Shown: piece by piece, positions 10,171-23,121 of the stretch | How positions within the stretch are numbered: position 1 is the stretch's first letter | How the letters are laid out: each line of letters starts with the position of its first letter | Origin: Sorex araneus | Lineage: Eukaryota; Chordata; Mammalia; Eulipotyphla; Soricidae | DNA length: 64,000 nucleotides | Reading direction: 5' to 3' | Assembly (NCBI RefSeq): GCF_027595985.1 | Contig: NC_073304.1 | Location: 48,587,137-48,651,136 of the forward strand | Program-made: the position numbers and the translations under genes | Notes under the pieces: model-generated | The model's input: only the letters and a program-made list of their open reading frames with translations | Databases searched by the model: none | What the model was told of the DNA's origin: nothing

Positions 10171-10317
10171 GGGGCTAGAGAGATAGTACAATGAGTAAGG
10201 TGCTTGCCTTGAAGCAGCCAACCTGGCTTTCTTCCATGGCATGTCATATGGTTCCCTTGAAGACTGCCAGGATTGATCCCTGACCATCACTGGGTATGGC
10301 ACCCCACCTGCCCAAAA
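10171..10317 (+). mobile_element. Short SINE, diverged
   Basis: GGGGCTAGAGAGATAGTACA and TAAGGTGCTTGCCTTGAAG (A box), a decayed B box, CATATGGTTCCCTTGAAGAC, TGATCCCTGACCATCACTGG and CCCAAAAAG tail. Confidence 0.8.
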
Positions 10318-10513
10318 AGTTCAGAAACTTCTGAAACTTTTCCCTGGCCAAAGATAGAGGACTATCAGAGCTTATTTTGTAGTTATTTTGATGGTATGGA
10401 ATAAATCAAAATGTTTAAATTAATGAGTCCATAGAGAATTAATCAACTTCAGAATATATTAGGAACTCAAATCATCATCATGAAATCCTTATTTAAGGAA
10501 AAATGAAGAATCA

Positions 10514-10645
10514 AGCCTGCTGCCAGAGTCACAGTACAGTGAGTAGGACTCTTCCCTTGTGTGCAACCAATCCAGGTTTGACCCCCCCCACATCTTATAT
10601 GGTGCCCTGAGACTTCTGGCAGTGATTCCTGAGTGCAAAGCTGTA
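10514..10645 (+). mobile_element. Short SINE, partial
   Basis: CAGAGTCACAGTACAGTGAG, ATCCAGGTTTGACCCCCCC, ATATGGTGCCCTGAGACTTC and GTGATTCCTGAGTGCAAAGC; breaks off before the usual tail. Confidence 0.75.
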
Positions 10646-10689
10646 TAATTTTAGTAACTTATTTTGTTAGTTTAAATGTCATTTAATTT

Positions 10690-10945
10690 TTGTTTGTTTT
10701 ATGATTACACCTGGAAGTGCTCAAGGCTTGCTCCTGGCTCTGCATTCAAAGAGCACTTCTGGCAGTGCTCAGAGAAGCATATGAAGTGCTGGGGATTTAA
10801 CCTGACCCAGCTATGTCAGGTTTACTCCTGCATTGGGGGATCACTCCTTGTGGTCCTTGAAGGAACTGTATGGATACCGTGGATGGAAGCCAGGTTGGCT
10901 GCATGTAGGCAACGCCTTACCATTATACTGTCTTTCCAATACCTC
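10690..10945 (-). mobile_element. Two overlapping or dimeric short SINEs
   Basis: Reverse SINE body occurs twice: ACACCTGGAAGTGCTCAAGG and CTCCTGGCTCTGCATTCAAA, then a second GGGGGATCACTCCTTGTGG and GGAACTGTATGGATACCGTG, ending with one head (GGCTGCATGTAGGCAACGCC, TACTGTCTTTCCAAT). This is a nested insertion or a dimer. Confidence 0.72.
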
Positions 10946-11204
10946 TGAACATTTCCACCCACCTACTGCCCCCTTGATTGATATTTTTGGTTTTGTAATC
11001 CAGACCCAAGCATTTGATACTATCTCCTTGTTCTGTTCTTTTGTATATCACAGAAGAGTCATTGCCTACTTTTATAGAGACTTCTATAACTTTATATTAA
11101 GCAACTATAATTTACTTTTAGATACTAGTGCAGTTGTATGTTTTAGAAAGAGGTATTGTTTTAAAAAAAGTATCTCACACTGAGATACTTTTCATAATAT
11201 TTGG

Positions 11205-11480
11205 AATTTACTTTTTAAAATTTTTTGAATCACCATGAGTTACAGAGTTATTTATGATTGAGTTTCAGATATACAATATCCCAGTACCAATCCCTTCACC
11301 AGTGTCCACTTATCTCCACCCATGTCCCAGTTTCATAGCTGTCCCCCCCCAACCTGCCTCTATGGCATTTAAACTTTTTTTTTTCTTTCACTATTTTTCT
11401 TTTAGGCACTAGTAACGCTGTTACTGAGAGAGTATCATTCATATCATTTTGCCTCCTTTCAGAATCCTATTCTTATCCAC
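11205..11480 (-). repeat. Older L1 3' UTR fragment
   Basis: Starts with the L1-type end TTTTGAATCACCATGAGTTA, then CCAGTACCAATCCCTTCACC and CTGTTACTGAGAGAGTATCA. The last part resembles 53.9 kb (CTGTTACTGATAGGATTTCA), so both belong to one subfamily. Confidence 0.65.
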
Positions 11481-12690
11481 AGTAACCACTTCCCTCTGGG
11501 ATTTACTTTAAAAGAATCCTTCTCTTCTAAACATTTTCTGGTAAGATAAACTGTCAGGGATAGAAATGACAGGCGTAGGTATAAAACAACTAAACAAACC
11601 ATATGTGGGTAACTGAAGATGTTGATTTGCTATGTACCTAAGAATTTATTATGTTTTGTGCATGTTTTCAATGTTCCACAACAAAAAAAATTTCTTTTGC
11701 TAACATGATTTGTATGAGTAGTTTACAAGTAAAAGAAAGACAGACCTCTTAGTTCCCTCAAACTGATTATTAACTGCTCTGAAAATTCTTCTTCTGTAAT
11801 ATAGTTTTTTAGCAAACTAAAACTTTGGGACCATATGCCACTTATCTGATTCAAAAGTGCCTGAGTATTGCCCTATGCTGCTTTCACATCACACTGACAT
11901 TTTTAGGCAGACAGAATAAAGTTTGCTTTCTCTTCTCCCTATAAGGCTGGCTGTGAGGAAGCATGGGCCAACTTGGTTGCTGTGCATGTGCTGTCTAGGG
12001 GTTGAAGCACAGATTGGTGCACCTTATAGGACAGAACTTTCCATTCCATTCTGTAGTGTTTCAGGTCCAGACCTAAAATCTGTTTCTGAAATACCTCCCA
12101 CACTTGTTGAGCAGCTGCTCAGTCTGAAGTTAGCACCCAAAAGAAAACATAATGGTATGGGTTGTTTTGTTCTTTTAAGGCCTTGCTGCCTTGATTTTTG
12201 TCACACTGGATTCAGAGCCATATGCCTATTGGTGTGGCAAATTGGGAAGAAAATGTTTTCGTGACATGCTGCTGATTTTAAAAATAACATATTTAATGAG
12301 CCAGCTGTGATTAGACACAAAAAAGCACTAAGTAATCTTTCCTGCAGTATATTTAATCTTTACCAAATAGTTTTCAAATATTACTCTTATCTTTTCTACA
12401 CATATCGTACAGATGGCCCATTTGGTGGGTTCTATTTTAAACCTGCAATTTACAAGACCATTGTTTTTTATCAAAAGATAGAAAAGATTGTCTATTTGAG
12501 GTCAGAAAGAAATATATGATGACTTTTCACGAATGACATATGCTTTATAAGACTGTTGTCAGTTCTTAAGAGTCAGTGATTTATTCTCCCATCTTCCTGA
12601 TCTTGGAATAAAGATTGACTTAAGTGTGAAACTTTTAATCAATATACAGTGATTAGAGTTGTGGTTTTAAAATTGTTTAAAGATCAGGAA
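11481..12690. other. No gene seen, repeat-poor
   Basis: About 1.2 kb without a recognisable interspersed repeat. Two short plus-strand frames (11923-12264, 12307-12519) show no domain. Possible conserved non-coding DNA, not testable here. Confidence 0.5.
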
Positions 12691-13687
12691 GACATCAGGT
12701 GAGCAAGACTGGGCTAAGTGAACTAATATCTGAATAATGTATTCATCCAAAGATCTGGAAAGGGTGGTATTGATCTCTAACAGAAATACAAGAAAACAAG
12801 TGTTTTATTGAAGTAAAATACTCAGTGGAAGACCTTAGCAGAAGTAGTAATTGGAAACTTTAATACTGTCATCTCTGGATAGATCTAGTAGGCAAAATCT
12901 CAGCAAGAAAACACTATCCTTGAAGGAAGAAATGGAAGATATGATTTAGCAGACATATATAGGACTCTTCTTTCCTCAAAAATTTGATATACATTCTCCT
13001 CCAGTGCCCATGAAACATTCTCCAAGATAGACCATATGCTGTGTTACAATACACAGGTCCATAAAATCAAGAAGATAGAAAATATACCAACTATCCTCTC
13101 AGACCAGGATGCTTGGAGAACAGAAATTAACCAGAAACATGAGAGTGGGGGTAATATCTTGAAACACTTGGAAATTAAACAGCTCTTTACTGAACAACAA
13201 GTGGGCCAAATTTAAAATCAGAAAAGGAATTAAAAAATTCCTGGAAACATAGGAATGAGGACATAAGTTCCTAGAATATCTGGAAAACAGAAAAAGTGGT
13301 GTTAAGAGGGAAGTTCACAGCAATGCAAGTGTTCATTACGAAGCAAAAAAAAAAAAAGGCCTAAATAAATTACTTAGCAGCGAGCCTGTGCAGCTAGGAC
13401 AAGACCAAGAAGGATGACCCAAAGCATGCAGAAGGAAGAAAATAATAAACTTAGAGCAGAAACCAGTGAAATGTAAACTACAAAAAAAAAATCAATGGAA
13501 CTAAGAACTGGTTCTTTGAAAGAATAAACAACACTGACAAACCATCATCTAGAATTACAAATAAAGAGAGACTTCGGCAAATTGAATCAGAAATGAAACA
13601 GGAGATGTCACAACAGATACCACAGAAATTCAAAGGTTCATCAGGGATTGGTATGAAAATCCTTATGTCATAAAAATACAGAATCTA

Positions 13688-14283
13688 TTTCACTTAGCAT
13701 GATACTTTCCGTGTTGATCCACTTATATGCAAAGATCATGACTTTGTCTTTTCTAACAGCAGCATAGTATTCCATTGTGTAGACGTATCAAAGTTTCTAG
13801 AGAGAAATATTGCACTCATCTGTGGAATATAAAATAACAGAATAGCAGACTAACACCCAAGAATAGTAGAGATAAGTACCAGGAGGTTGGCTCCAAGGCT
13901 TGGAAGCTGGCCCCGCACGCTGGAGGAAGGGGCAGCTCACATAGAGAAGGGAACACCAGGTAAAGTGTGGTTTGAGGACCCGAACGGGATGGGAGATGCG
14001 CGCTGAAAATAGAATATAGACGAAACACAATGGCCACGCAGTGCTTCTATTGCAAACCACAACACCCAAAGAAGAGAGAGAACAAAAGAGAATGTCCTGC
14101 CACGTAAGTGGGGTAGGGTGGGGGGAATGGGGTGGGAGGGTGGGAGGGATACTGAGAACATTGGTGGAGGAGACTGGGCACTGGTAGAGGGATATAAACA
14201 AAATGAAAACATGAAAGTTCATAAGTTTGTAACTGTAACTCATGGTGATTCACTAATAAAAAAATTTTAAAAATTAAAAAAAA
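13688..14283 (+). mobile_element. Young L1, 5'-inverted (twin-primed), TSD 10 bp
   Basis: Segment 13688-13800 is the L1 ORF2 end in reverse (CACTTAGCATGATACTTTCC, TAGTATTCCATTGTGTAGAC). Segment 13800-14283 is the adjoining 3' UTR in forward orientation (TTGCACTCATCTGTGGAATA, GGGATACTGAGAACATTGGT, CATGGTGATTCACTAATAAA and an A-rich tail). In an intact L1 the two pieces are contiguous, so one has flipped. ACAGAATCTA flanks it (13678-13687 and 14284-14293). Long frames on its minus strand are incidental. Confidence 0.9.
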
Positions 14284-14412
14284 ACAGAATCTAGAAGCTA
14301 TCAATACATATTTGATCTTCTGTAACCTACAGAGACTGAATCAACAGGAAATAAAGAACCTGAACAGACCAATTACTATCAAATAAAATAAAATGGCAAT
14401 AAAATTATCTTC

Positions 14413-14580
14413 AGGGCAGGAATGATAGCACAGTGGGCGGGGCGTTTGCCTTTCACTCGGTGGATCCGGGCTCAATTCCCAGCATCCAATATGGTCCCCT
14501 GAGCACCACTAGGAGTAATTCCTGAGTGCAGAGCCAGGAGTAAGCCCTGTGCATCGCCAGGTGTGACCCAAAATGAAAAA
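14413..14580 (+). mobile_element. Short SINE
   Basis: Well-preserved: GATAGCACAGTGGGCGGGGC, GGGCTCAATTCCCAGCATCC, ATATGGTCCCCTGAGCACC, AGAGCCAGGAGTAAGCCCTG and GGTGTGACCCAAAATG. Sits inside the old L1 ORF2. Confidence 0.95.
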
Positions 14581-14784
14581 CAAAATCTTCATAAACAAAA
14601 TCTGGGTCCTGATGGGATTACTAGTGAATTATTCTAGACCTTAAAGAAGACCTATTTCTAATTATTTTCAGGCTTTTCCAGAAAGTCGAAGAAATAGGAA
14701 ACTCTCCCAGTTTCTATGAAGCAAACATTACCCTGGTACCAAAAGTAGATAGAGACAGCACTGAAAAAGTAAAGAACTATAAAA

Positions 14785-17700
14785 ATTCATAGAAAAAGAA
14801 ATGACTGTGGTTTCCACAGGTAGAGGGGCAGAGAGGTGGAATTAAAGGTCGTCAAATGTATAGACTTCCAGTTATAAAGTAAGTTAAGTACTGGGACTGC
14901 ACAATGTGATGACAGTGACATGAAGAAAATTAGCATATGATATATGGTAAAGTTAATAAAAGAATAAATTCTACAAATTAGCAATAGACAAGTTTTTACT
15001 TTTGTTATTTCTTTTTATATTATTTTACTTTTTCTTTCTCATGAAGATATGTATTAATTGAACCTGTTGAGTTCATAATTTTACAATACATAAATCAGCT
15101 ACCAAACTATACACCTTAAACATATTCCAGGATATTTCTCAGAAAAATTTTTAAATGAATAAAATGCAAATTATAAGAAGAAAACCTAGTTTTGATATCC
15201 GGCAGTGTACAGAGTCAGTAGTGCCCAAGCATCACTGGATATGCCCCCCACAAGAAATTTCAAAACAGAAAAGAAAAGTTGTTCTTCAGGGCTGAGGATT
15301 AAAACCCTGTTGTTGCTAAACTCAGTGACAGATTCAGTAACACAGAGCTGTGATCAAACAGCCTTGTGTTACCATATGTGATCCTTCACAAAAAGGATAT
15401 TTTCCAAGTTTTATTTGATCTTTAAAAGGAACTTCATTCTCTTATATCATTTTATAAATTATACTTAAGTACAGTATGCCTTAGTATTTGTGTAACTTAG
15501 GCAAGACAAGTAACTTAGACAAGTTACTTTAAGAGCTTCGATTAGTGGAATAGCAGACAGCTATGATTCCAAAATAAAATGATCTTTATATCTTTCCCAG
15601 ACTTCTTCCTGCAGATTTCTGGGTGGATGTTTTTGATAATCTATTCTTTCTATTACTATCATGTTTCATGGCCCTTTTTAATTTGTAAAGGAATTTTTGC
15701 CTTTTCAAACTCCCAAACCTTCTCTTCTCTACTTTGTTAATGTCATTGCCTCTGCGTTCACCCACTAGCCTCCTTTATTTCATAATTTAGAAAATGTCCA
15801 CCTACATATTGCACCTCAATTGTGTCATCTGCCAAAAAGGCAAGATGATTGGGAAAGAAAAATCTGAAAAAACACTTCCTACACATTCACACATTGAAGA
15901 GGCTTTACATCACAGGCATTTGGGAGACCCACAGTGTCTGGAAGAACTTTAGAACAATTCATGCAGGAAATAACTTGGGGGAAAAAATGAATTCTGGGAG
16001 CATCTTTTCAGCGAGTGTTACCATGCTGACTCATGTAACAACTGTGTAATAGTTAAGACTTTCCACCTCTGCACACTTCAGCCATAAACATTGACATTCA
16101 TTCATTCATTCCAAGAAAACAATAATCTACTATGTACAATTGACCAAAGATATATTATGATTAGTATCAATAATGTTGGTAATTATGACTATACAATAGA
16201 TGAGGACATTTTTATTATTATATTAGTATAAGCAATTTCAGTTGTTTTGTTTTCTACACTATGGGATAGAACTGTGTGACAAAAATGTTGAAAAGGTGAC
16301 AAGTATACTTGTGTTTTCTTCCCATAAAGTGGTATCTTTGGAAATAATATTGCATTTTGTTATAAAATGCAGGTTGGAAACTGTCAATTGGGGAATATTC
16401 CTGAATATTGCTACTAATATTTTTAAAGTAACAGAGTATCATAAATACAATCCCTACCTCTATCCTACCTTTATATCATTAATATTGCAAGATCCTTGAT
16501 AGTTGAAGCATACTAAAACAAAATCTAAATATGTAGCACATTGAGAAATAATGGATATTTTAAAATTATGTTTTAAAATCAAATATGCATTTTATTAATA
16601 AATCAGCCATATATAAAAATGTTCTTAACTCAGTAGTTTCATACATCTTTCATTTCTACAAAAGTTAATACTGCCTAAGGATGATATTTCAATAACTAAG
16701 ATACATCTTCAATTACATATTTGGATCAACTCCTTCTAAGGTTTTTAAGCTCCTAGCTTATTTTAAATCTTGTTTTCTTAGAAACAAGAAAAATGATAGA
16801 AGAATATTAAAATGGCCACATTTTGAAGAACTGAATATTGATATTTTAGTTATAGAAAAGGTAATGTGGTTCTAATAACTAAAATAAGGCACCTGATATT
16901 GCTCTAGGAATGCGTTTATAGCATAAAATATAATTTTATAATATTAATGAAAACTTGCACTTTATATCAGTAATAACATCAGAGATATATTTTAATATAA
17001 ACATTATTATGTCAGGATCTGTTATTATTTTACCTAAAATTGATCTGCTTGACTAAAAAGTATTTTTTCTGTCGACCAAAAACCAGGGAATTCTGTAACC
17101 TGACAAATAATCTTCTGGAAACTATCTCTATATAAGATTATTTGTTGCTGCAATGGTTAACTTTTAATTGACACCATTGCTGTTTTTATGAGTGACAAAA
17201 TAAAGATTCTGTGAATTTCACCTGGAAACGTTCAATTAATTTTATAACAGCTGTAGCAATCTATAAGAAAGTGAAGAGATCTGTCAACCAATGAGGAAAT
17301 CCAGTGAACTCACAAGGGTGGATCTGATAATATATTTTATAGTAGATGGAAAATACATCAGGTCAAATGCCAAGAAATGCATTCCATATGTAACCACAGA
17401 ATGACCTGTGAGAGAGTATCCAATTTACTTATTCTACTCAGAGCCCAGATGAGTTGCCCTAAACTTGAAGGACATAAAACAGATGAGCCCCCCTGCCTGC
17501 TACTTATTATGCAAAGCAAGAACTGGGTAAGTCCATTCTACTCCAGAAACTAGCCTTTAGAATTAAGAGTTTAGAGTATGTGTTGGACTAGTTTCCATAA
17601 TCAGGATTAAACTTTTTCCCACATAATTAATAAATGTAATCTATGTAAATAAAATAGAAATTCCTCTTCCATAACAACATAAGGCAGCTGTTAGAATCAA

Positions 17701-19230
17701 AAGAAAGCAGATAGCTTAGTAGCATGCCTGATGGATAGTAAACACTCAAAAAATGAGAGGACTCGGTATTATATTCCCTATGCATGTCTGCCAAATGCTG
17801 GAAGCAAAGGAACCAAGGAAACTTCTGACTCCTCTGCTTTACCTCACAGATATGGTCACTATAGCTGGACTGCATCAGCTTCTTCTGGTTTCTTAGTTGA
17901 GAAAAGAAGGTTTTTTTAGCAGTTCAATATTTGTGAATCCACCTTCCCAGCATCAGTGAGGTCCCAAGAAAGAGAGAAGGGTGCTTGAGAAAGCAGGTAT
18001 GTGTCCTATTCTGTGATGCCAAGTGCATCTCACCATACTTGAGAATGCATATGAGAAACAAGTGAAAACGAGTTTCATTATTATGGGTGAATTGAACATT
18101 TACTACCCCTCTAAGAGCTTCTCAACTTGGTTTATCCCTTAAACATTATCTTCCTTTAACCCCTTTGTTGTAGAGAGCAATCCCTCTCAATACTGATTCT
18201 CCTTAAGATTTTCTTTTCCTTTTGCTCCACGAATGTGATAGGAAATTCTGTTTTCATAAGAATAATATCTATTGCTTGTCTTTCTCACCCATTTAGAATG
18301 TAATATTTTGGGTGGCAAATATTTTGGTCTGTTTTGTGCCTTGAACATTTGATGACTTGTTGAGTGAACAGATAAATAAACACAGTTGCTTTATATGTTC
18401 ACAGTGAAACTCTGGAAAGTTTCCTGAGAAAATAATACTACATTCTACTAGGGCAGAAGAGGATGTGGTGGTCTGTATGAATTGGAGACAGTGGTGGGAG
18501 GAAGATTTTATTTTCTAATTTTTCAATCATGTGAATGATCCATATTTATACCAGATATGTTTGTTTCTAAAGTCGTCAGCTATATCTGGCAGACTTGACT
18601 TCCTTCTCTCTACTTAAAGACTCTTTTCTCTTCTCTCTTCCCTGCTCCCCTTTAATTTTTCTGTTAAGCCTTAAAATAGCAAATTTTCTTCCTGTTCCAT
18701 ATGTATGTGTACATATCCTTTCTGCGCAAATGAATGTTTTAAGAAAAGTGTGAAATTGAACTTCATTTTCAAAACAGAGCTATTCTGCTCAAACACAGAA
18801 TAAAACCAAAAATGTTTCAATGAAACTTCCTGAACAACAACAACAAAAGAGCAAAAAGGTGAATCCAAGAGAAGGTTGGGCAGGAAGAGCTATGGTGACT
18901 TTAGAAGTTTTAGCTTATTGATGGTGCAAGATTCAAATGTTTTGATGGGTTATTAGCCCTTGCTTGTAGGGCGTCACATGATAGAAGGTCCATGTGTCCC
19001 AGGTAAGTGACCTTTTTGGCTTGGGACAGGTGCTTTGGGATCTCCCTGCAGAGCTTTATCCCCCAGCCAAATATCTGCTTTTGTACTGCTCTTTTTACCA
19101 TCCCAATCCAAGGACTCAATGGTGTTTTAGAAAGTATAATGTTGCCTTAGAGTACTGAGGGAACAAAAAGTAGCAGACCTACAGTGTGGTGGCATAAAAA
19201 CATGGTATATAAGTTGGGATGTATTCAGTA
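14785..19230. other. Long repeat-poor intergenic stretch, no gene seen
   Basis: About 4.4 kb of mostly single-copy-looking, A/T-rich DNA. A possible decayed SINE end lies near 15195-15270 and a possible L2 end at 18275-18380 (listed separately). No frame of note and no exon-like block. The absence of young insertions makes it a fair place to look for conserved non-coding elements. Confidence 0.5.
18275..18380 (+). repeat. Probable L2 3' end
   Basis: TTAGAATGTAATATTTTGGG, GGTCTGTTTTGTGCCTTGAA and TGTTGAGTGAACAGATAAAT follow the L2 terminal order but are diverged. Confidence 0.45.
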
Positions 19231-19245
19231 TTGTAGATTCATTTC

Positions 19246-19496
19246 TGGGCTGGAGCGATAGCACAACAGGTAAGGCATTTGCCTTGCACACAGCTGACCC
19301 GGGTTTGATTCCTCTGTCCCTCTCAGATTGCCCAGCAAGCTACTGAGAGTATCTCGACCCCACGGCAGAGCCTGGCAAGCTACCTGTGGCGTATTTGACG
19401 TGCCAAAAACAGTAACAACAAGTCTTCCATAGAGATGTTACTGGTGCCCACTCTAGCAAATCGATGAGCAATGGGATGACAGTTGTACAGTGATAC
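19246..19496 (+). mobile_element. Long SINE with RTE-type tail, TSD 11 bp
   Basis: Full-length copy: GGGCTGGAGCGATAGCACAA, CCCGGGTTTGATTCCTCTG, GAGAGTATCTCGACCCCACG, GTTACTGGTGCCCACTCTAG, CAAATCGATGAGCAATGGGA and a TGTACAGTGATAC end. AGATTCATTTC flanks it at 19235-19245 and 19497-19507. No poly-A tail, as expected if an RTE enzyme mobilised it. This is the best reference copy of the family in the window. Confidence 0.95.
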
Positions 19497-19507
19497 AGAT
19501 TCATTTC

Positions 19508-21370
19508 CATGGCTATCATCAGGAACAGTATGCTGAGGTCAAGACAGAGTCAAGAACTTTGCCTTCAAATGACTCGTTTGTCAGAACATGAATTAAAAAA
19601 ATTTAATATGGATACTTCATTCTTCCCTTCTAGAATCTTTTTCATTTCCATCCATGTTTTCTAGTCAATTTTAGGCAAGTGAATTATTATTCTAACCAAG
19701 TTCCTCCAGGAAGCAAAGAATAAACTCAATCCATCTTCATTTTTCTCCTCTGACAAAGTAGGTAAGACAGTGATGATATCACTCTTTAACTCACTGAATT
19801 TGGTTCTCAAGAATTTAATGAATATTCATTAATGCTCTGTGATAAGCAATGAAAAAATATGAAGCACAGCCAAGTGATAAAGGCCATGCAAATGATAAAT
19901 TCCTAAACCATTATTATATAGAAGATGAATTTCTCCTTACTTTATTAAAATCTGACCAGTCCTACACAGTGCCTTTTTACATATGTCTATGAATTTTAAT
20001 AATCCAATAATTAAAAACTGGAAAAATTAGCTATTAAAAATTATGACTTATTTCTGATTTCTCACAAAAGCATTTATCTTTATTAAAATATGTTGTGAAC
20101 AGTAGTTCCCCAGCTTTGTCAGTTGCACATACCACAATGAGAAATTTCTAAAAGATTTTTAATAATCTTAAATTTTTAATAATTGGCATGTTAGGTTGCT
20201 TATTATATTTTATACACTAACCTAAAAATCATATTAGTGCAATTGGAAATTAAAAGCAACATTTTCTAAATTGTTGCCTGCATTTGTTCTGTGCTGACTG
20301 TTGCTTCTGTCTGGAAGTATAATGAATTTTTATCCGAAACGAATTCCAGTGATATCACCTTTTGATACCCTCAAAATGCTCTCTGTGACACTAGAGCAAG
20401 TTGTTGAACTTCATTCAACTTTTTGTCTCCTCTCCCTGCTTCTTATTCTTTTCCATGACTATCAGTGTTTGTTCCTATAAGACAAATACAATGGAAAGGG
20501 AACAGAATCCCATCACCCCTCTGGGTTACATAAGCACCATCCCGAAGGGAGCAACCCAGATCCTCCAACCTGCACCCACAGAGAGAGAGTTCAGATTCTA
20601 AATAGCAACTGCACTGTGCAGCAAAAAGACACAGTTCCACTTATGCTATTCAGAGACTACAGCCTCATCTAAGAAATCGGGTTTTCCTAGAGAAAGTCCT
20701 CAGAAGTCACACTTCAGTGGTCAAGTACTGGAGAAGGGGCCAAGTCAGAAGCAGAAGCTCTAGCTGTTGCTATGGCAGCAGCAACAGGACTGTGAAAGGT
20801 TTCCAGAAGCATGTCTGAGTTTATAATGCAATCACATGCTGTCCTCATTTAACACATGCCCAGTGAAGACAGATACAGTCTGTTTTCTGATTTCCTCAGT
20901 CAGTTTGCATTAAGATCATCTGGTGAAATGCTGGAGAAGTGATGAGGTTACTCACCCACGCCTTCGAGTTAATCTTCAGTGAAGGTAGCACAGGTCTTCC
21001 TCCCAGCTTGCTTAGTGAATGCAGCAGTAAGCCAAGCACTAACACAAGTAAGCCAAGTCTGACACTTCCTTTAGACTTAAATTTCTGGATATGTTCTAAC
21101 ATTCACCAGTATGTAACTGCCAAGTGATCAGCCTCGTAGCAAAGCTGGTGAAATTTTTTTAATATTACTTGGAAATATTAAGAGCTAATTCAGGTGGTGT
21201 AGGGCAATGTTCTTTGAATGGGAATTGATTTTAGAAAAAGCAACAAGGGAAACATTTCTGTATCTCTTTAATTTTCCTAAGTAACTTTTGAGAAAATTAG
21301 GTTATGGGCGCAAATGGTCTGGCCAAGAGATCAGACCACCGAAGTGGATCTCTCTCTAGATAAAGATTTC
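19508..21370. other. No gene seen, repeat-poor
   Basis: A/T-rich to about 20300, then more GC-balanced to 21130. Short frames on both strands near 20.5 and 21.0 kb have no domains. No repeat I can name with confidence. Confidence 0.5.
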
Positions 21371-21375
21371 TTTTT

Positions 21376-21527
21376 AATTTTTGGGCCACACCCAACTGGG
21401 CTCAGGACTTACTCCTTACCATGTGCTCAAGGATCACTCTTGGAGCTTGTAGAACACTATTTGGTGCCAGGGATCAAATCCAGGTATGCAAGGCAAGTGC
21501 CATACCCACTATACTATCTCTCCAGCC
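21376..21527 (-). mobile_element. Short SINE
   Basis: TTTTTGGGCCACACCCAACT, CAGGACTTACTCCTTACCAT, CCAGGGATCAAATCCAGGTA and TACTATCTCTCCAGCCC; complete in reverse orientation. Confidence 0.92.
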
Positions 21528-21625
21528 CTTCTAAATAAATGTTATCCTTTACCCAACTCTGAAGAACTCACTTTTTTTTGTGGTGAATGTATATCACAAA
21601 CTTTATTATTCTAGCTATTTTATTT

Positions 21626-23121
21626 TATTTTTTAATTTATTTTATTCTTTAATTAGTGAATCAACATGAGGGTACAGATACAGATTCACACATTTTCAAG
21701 CTTGTTTTTCCCTCATACAATGTTCACAAACACATCCCTCCACCAGTGCCCATTCTCCACCACCAATAAACCCAGTATCCCTCTCACCCCCTAATCCCAT
21801 TTCCCCCCCCCCACCCCACCCTGCTCTGTGGCAGGGCATTCCCTTTGTTCTCTCTCTCCAATTTGGTATTGTGGTTTGCAATAGGGATATTGAGTGGCCA
21901 TTGTGTTCAGTCTCTAGTCTACTTTCAGCACAAATCTCCCTTCCCTCGCGGGATCTCTAACCACATGTAACTTGGTGTTCCCTTCTCTATCTGAGCTGCC
22001 TTTTTCCCCAGCATGTGAGACCAGCTTCCAAGCCATGGAGCCAAACTACTGGTACTTATTTCTACTTCTCTTGGCTATTAGTCTCCTACTCTGTTATTTT
22101 ATATTCCACAGATGAGTGCAATCTTTCTATGTCTGTCTCTCTCTTTCTGACTCATTTCACTTAGCATGATACTTTCCAAGTTGATCCACGTATATGCAAA
22201 GTTCATGACTTCATTTTTTCTAACAGCTGCATAGTATTCCATTGTATAGATGTACCAGTGTTTCTTTAACCAGTCATCTGTTCTCAGGCATTCGGGTCTT
22301 TTCCAGATTCTGGCTATTGTAAACAGTGCTGCAATGAACATATAAGTGCAGATGTCATTTTGACTACACTTTTTTGCTTCTTTGAAGCTAACAGTTTCTT
22401 CAAAGATGACACACAACTGACCAACCAAAAGGAAACAGAGATAAACAAATGGGACTACATTAAACTAAGAAGCTTCTGCACCGCAAAAAATACAGTAGCC
22501 AGGATAAAAAGACAGTCTACAGAATGGGAAAGGATATTCACCCAATACCCATCAGACAAGGGTATATAAGGCACTGGTTGAACTCTACAAGAAGAAAACA
22601 TCCAACCTCATTAGAAAATGGGGCAAAGAAATGAACAGAAACTTTCCCAAGGAAGAGATACGAATGGCCAAAAGGCACATGAAAAAGTGCTCTACATCAC
22701 TAATCATCAGGGAGATGCAGAGAAAAACAACCATGAGATACCACCTCACACCACAGAGACTGGCACACATCCAAAAGAACAAAAGCAACCACTGTTAGAG
22801 AGGATGTGGGGAGAAAGGAACACTGCTGGTGGGAATGCCGACTGGTTCAGCCCTTCTGGAAAACAATATGGACAATTCTCAAAAAATTAGAAATTGAGGG
22901 GGCTGGAGCAATAGCACAATGGGTAGGGCATTTGTCTTGCAAGCGGCCAACCCGGGTTCAATTCCCAGCATCCCATATGGTCCCCCGAGGACCGCCAGGG
23001 GTGATTCCTGAGTGCAGAGCCAGGAGTAACCCCTGGGCATCACCAGGTGTGACCCAAAAAGAAAAAAAAAGAAAAAAATTAGAAATTGAGCTCCCATTTG
23101 ACCCAGCAATACCACTACTGG
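21626..23121 (-). mobile_element. Young L1, 5'-inverted (twin-primed), carrying a nested SINE
   Basis: 21626-22365 is the L1 3' UTR and ORF2 end on the minus strand (TTAATTAGTGAATCAACATG, CCCATTCTCCACCACCAATA, GCATAGTATTCCATTGTATA, CAGTGCTGCAATGAACATAT). At 22366-23121 the upstream ORF2 end appears in plus orientation (GGAAACAGAGATAAACAAAT, GGCACATGAAAAAGTGCTC, GACCCAGCAATACCACTACT). The flip point matches twin priming: the upstream end of the inverted piece abuts the forward piece. A SINE (22899-23072) sits in the inverted part. The insertion splits an older L1M whose pieces remain at 21570-21625 and 23122-23860. Confidence 0.9.
22899..23072 (+). mobile_element. Short SINE, TSD 18 bp
   Basis: Nearly intact: GGGCTGGAGCAATAGCACAA, CCCGGGTTCAATTCCCAGC, CATATGGTCCCCCGAGGACC, GCATCACCAGGTGTGACCC and an A-rich tail. 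Flanked by AAAAAATTAGAAATTGAG at 22881-22898 and 23073-23090. Inserted into the inverted part of the young L1, so it is among the latest insertions here. Confidence 0.97.

Larger units (their letters stand above)
12850..14780 (+). repeat. Old L1 ORF2 (endonuclease to early RT), interrupted
   Basis: Follows the L1 ORF2 order: GGATAGATCTAGTAGGCAAA, CATGAAACATTCTCCAAGAT, GACCATATGCTGTGTTACAA, AGAGGGAAGTTCACAGCAAT, AGAGCAGAAACCAGTGAAAT, AACTGGTTCTTTGAAAGAAT and, after the interruptions, GATGGGATTACTAGTGAATT and TACCCTGGTACCAAAAGTAG. Full of stops and indels. It is split by a young L1 (13688-14283) and a SINE (14413-14580), so it is clearly older than both. Confidence 0.85.
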
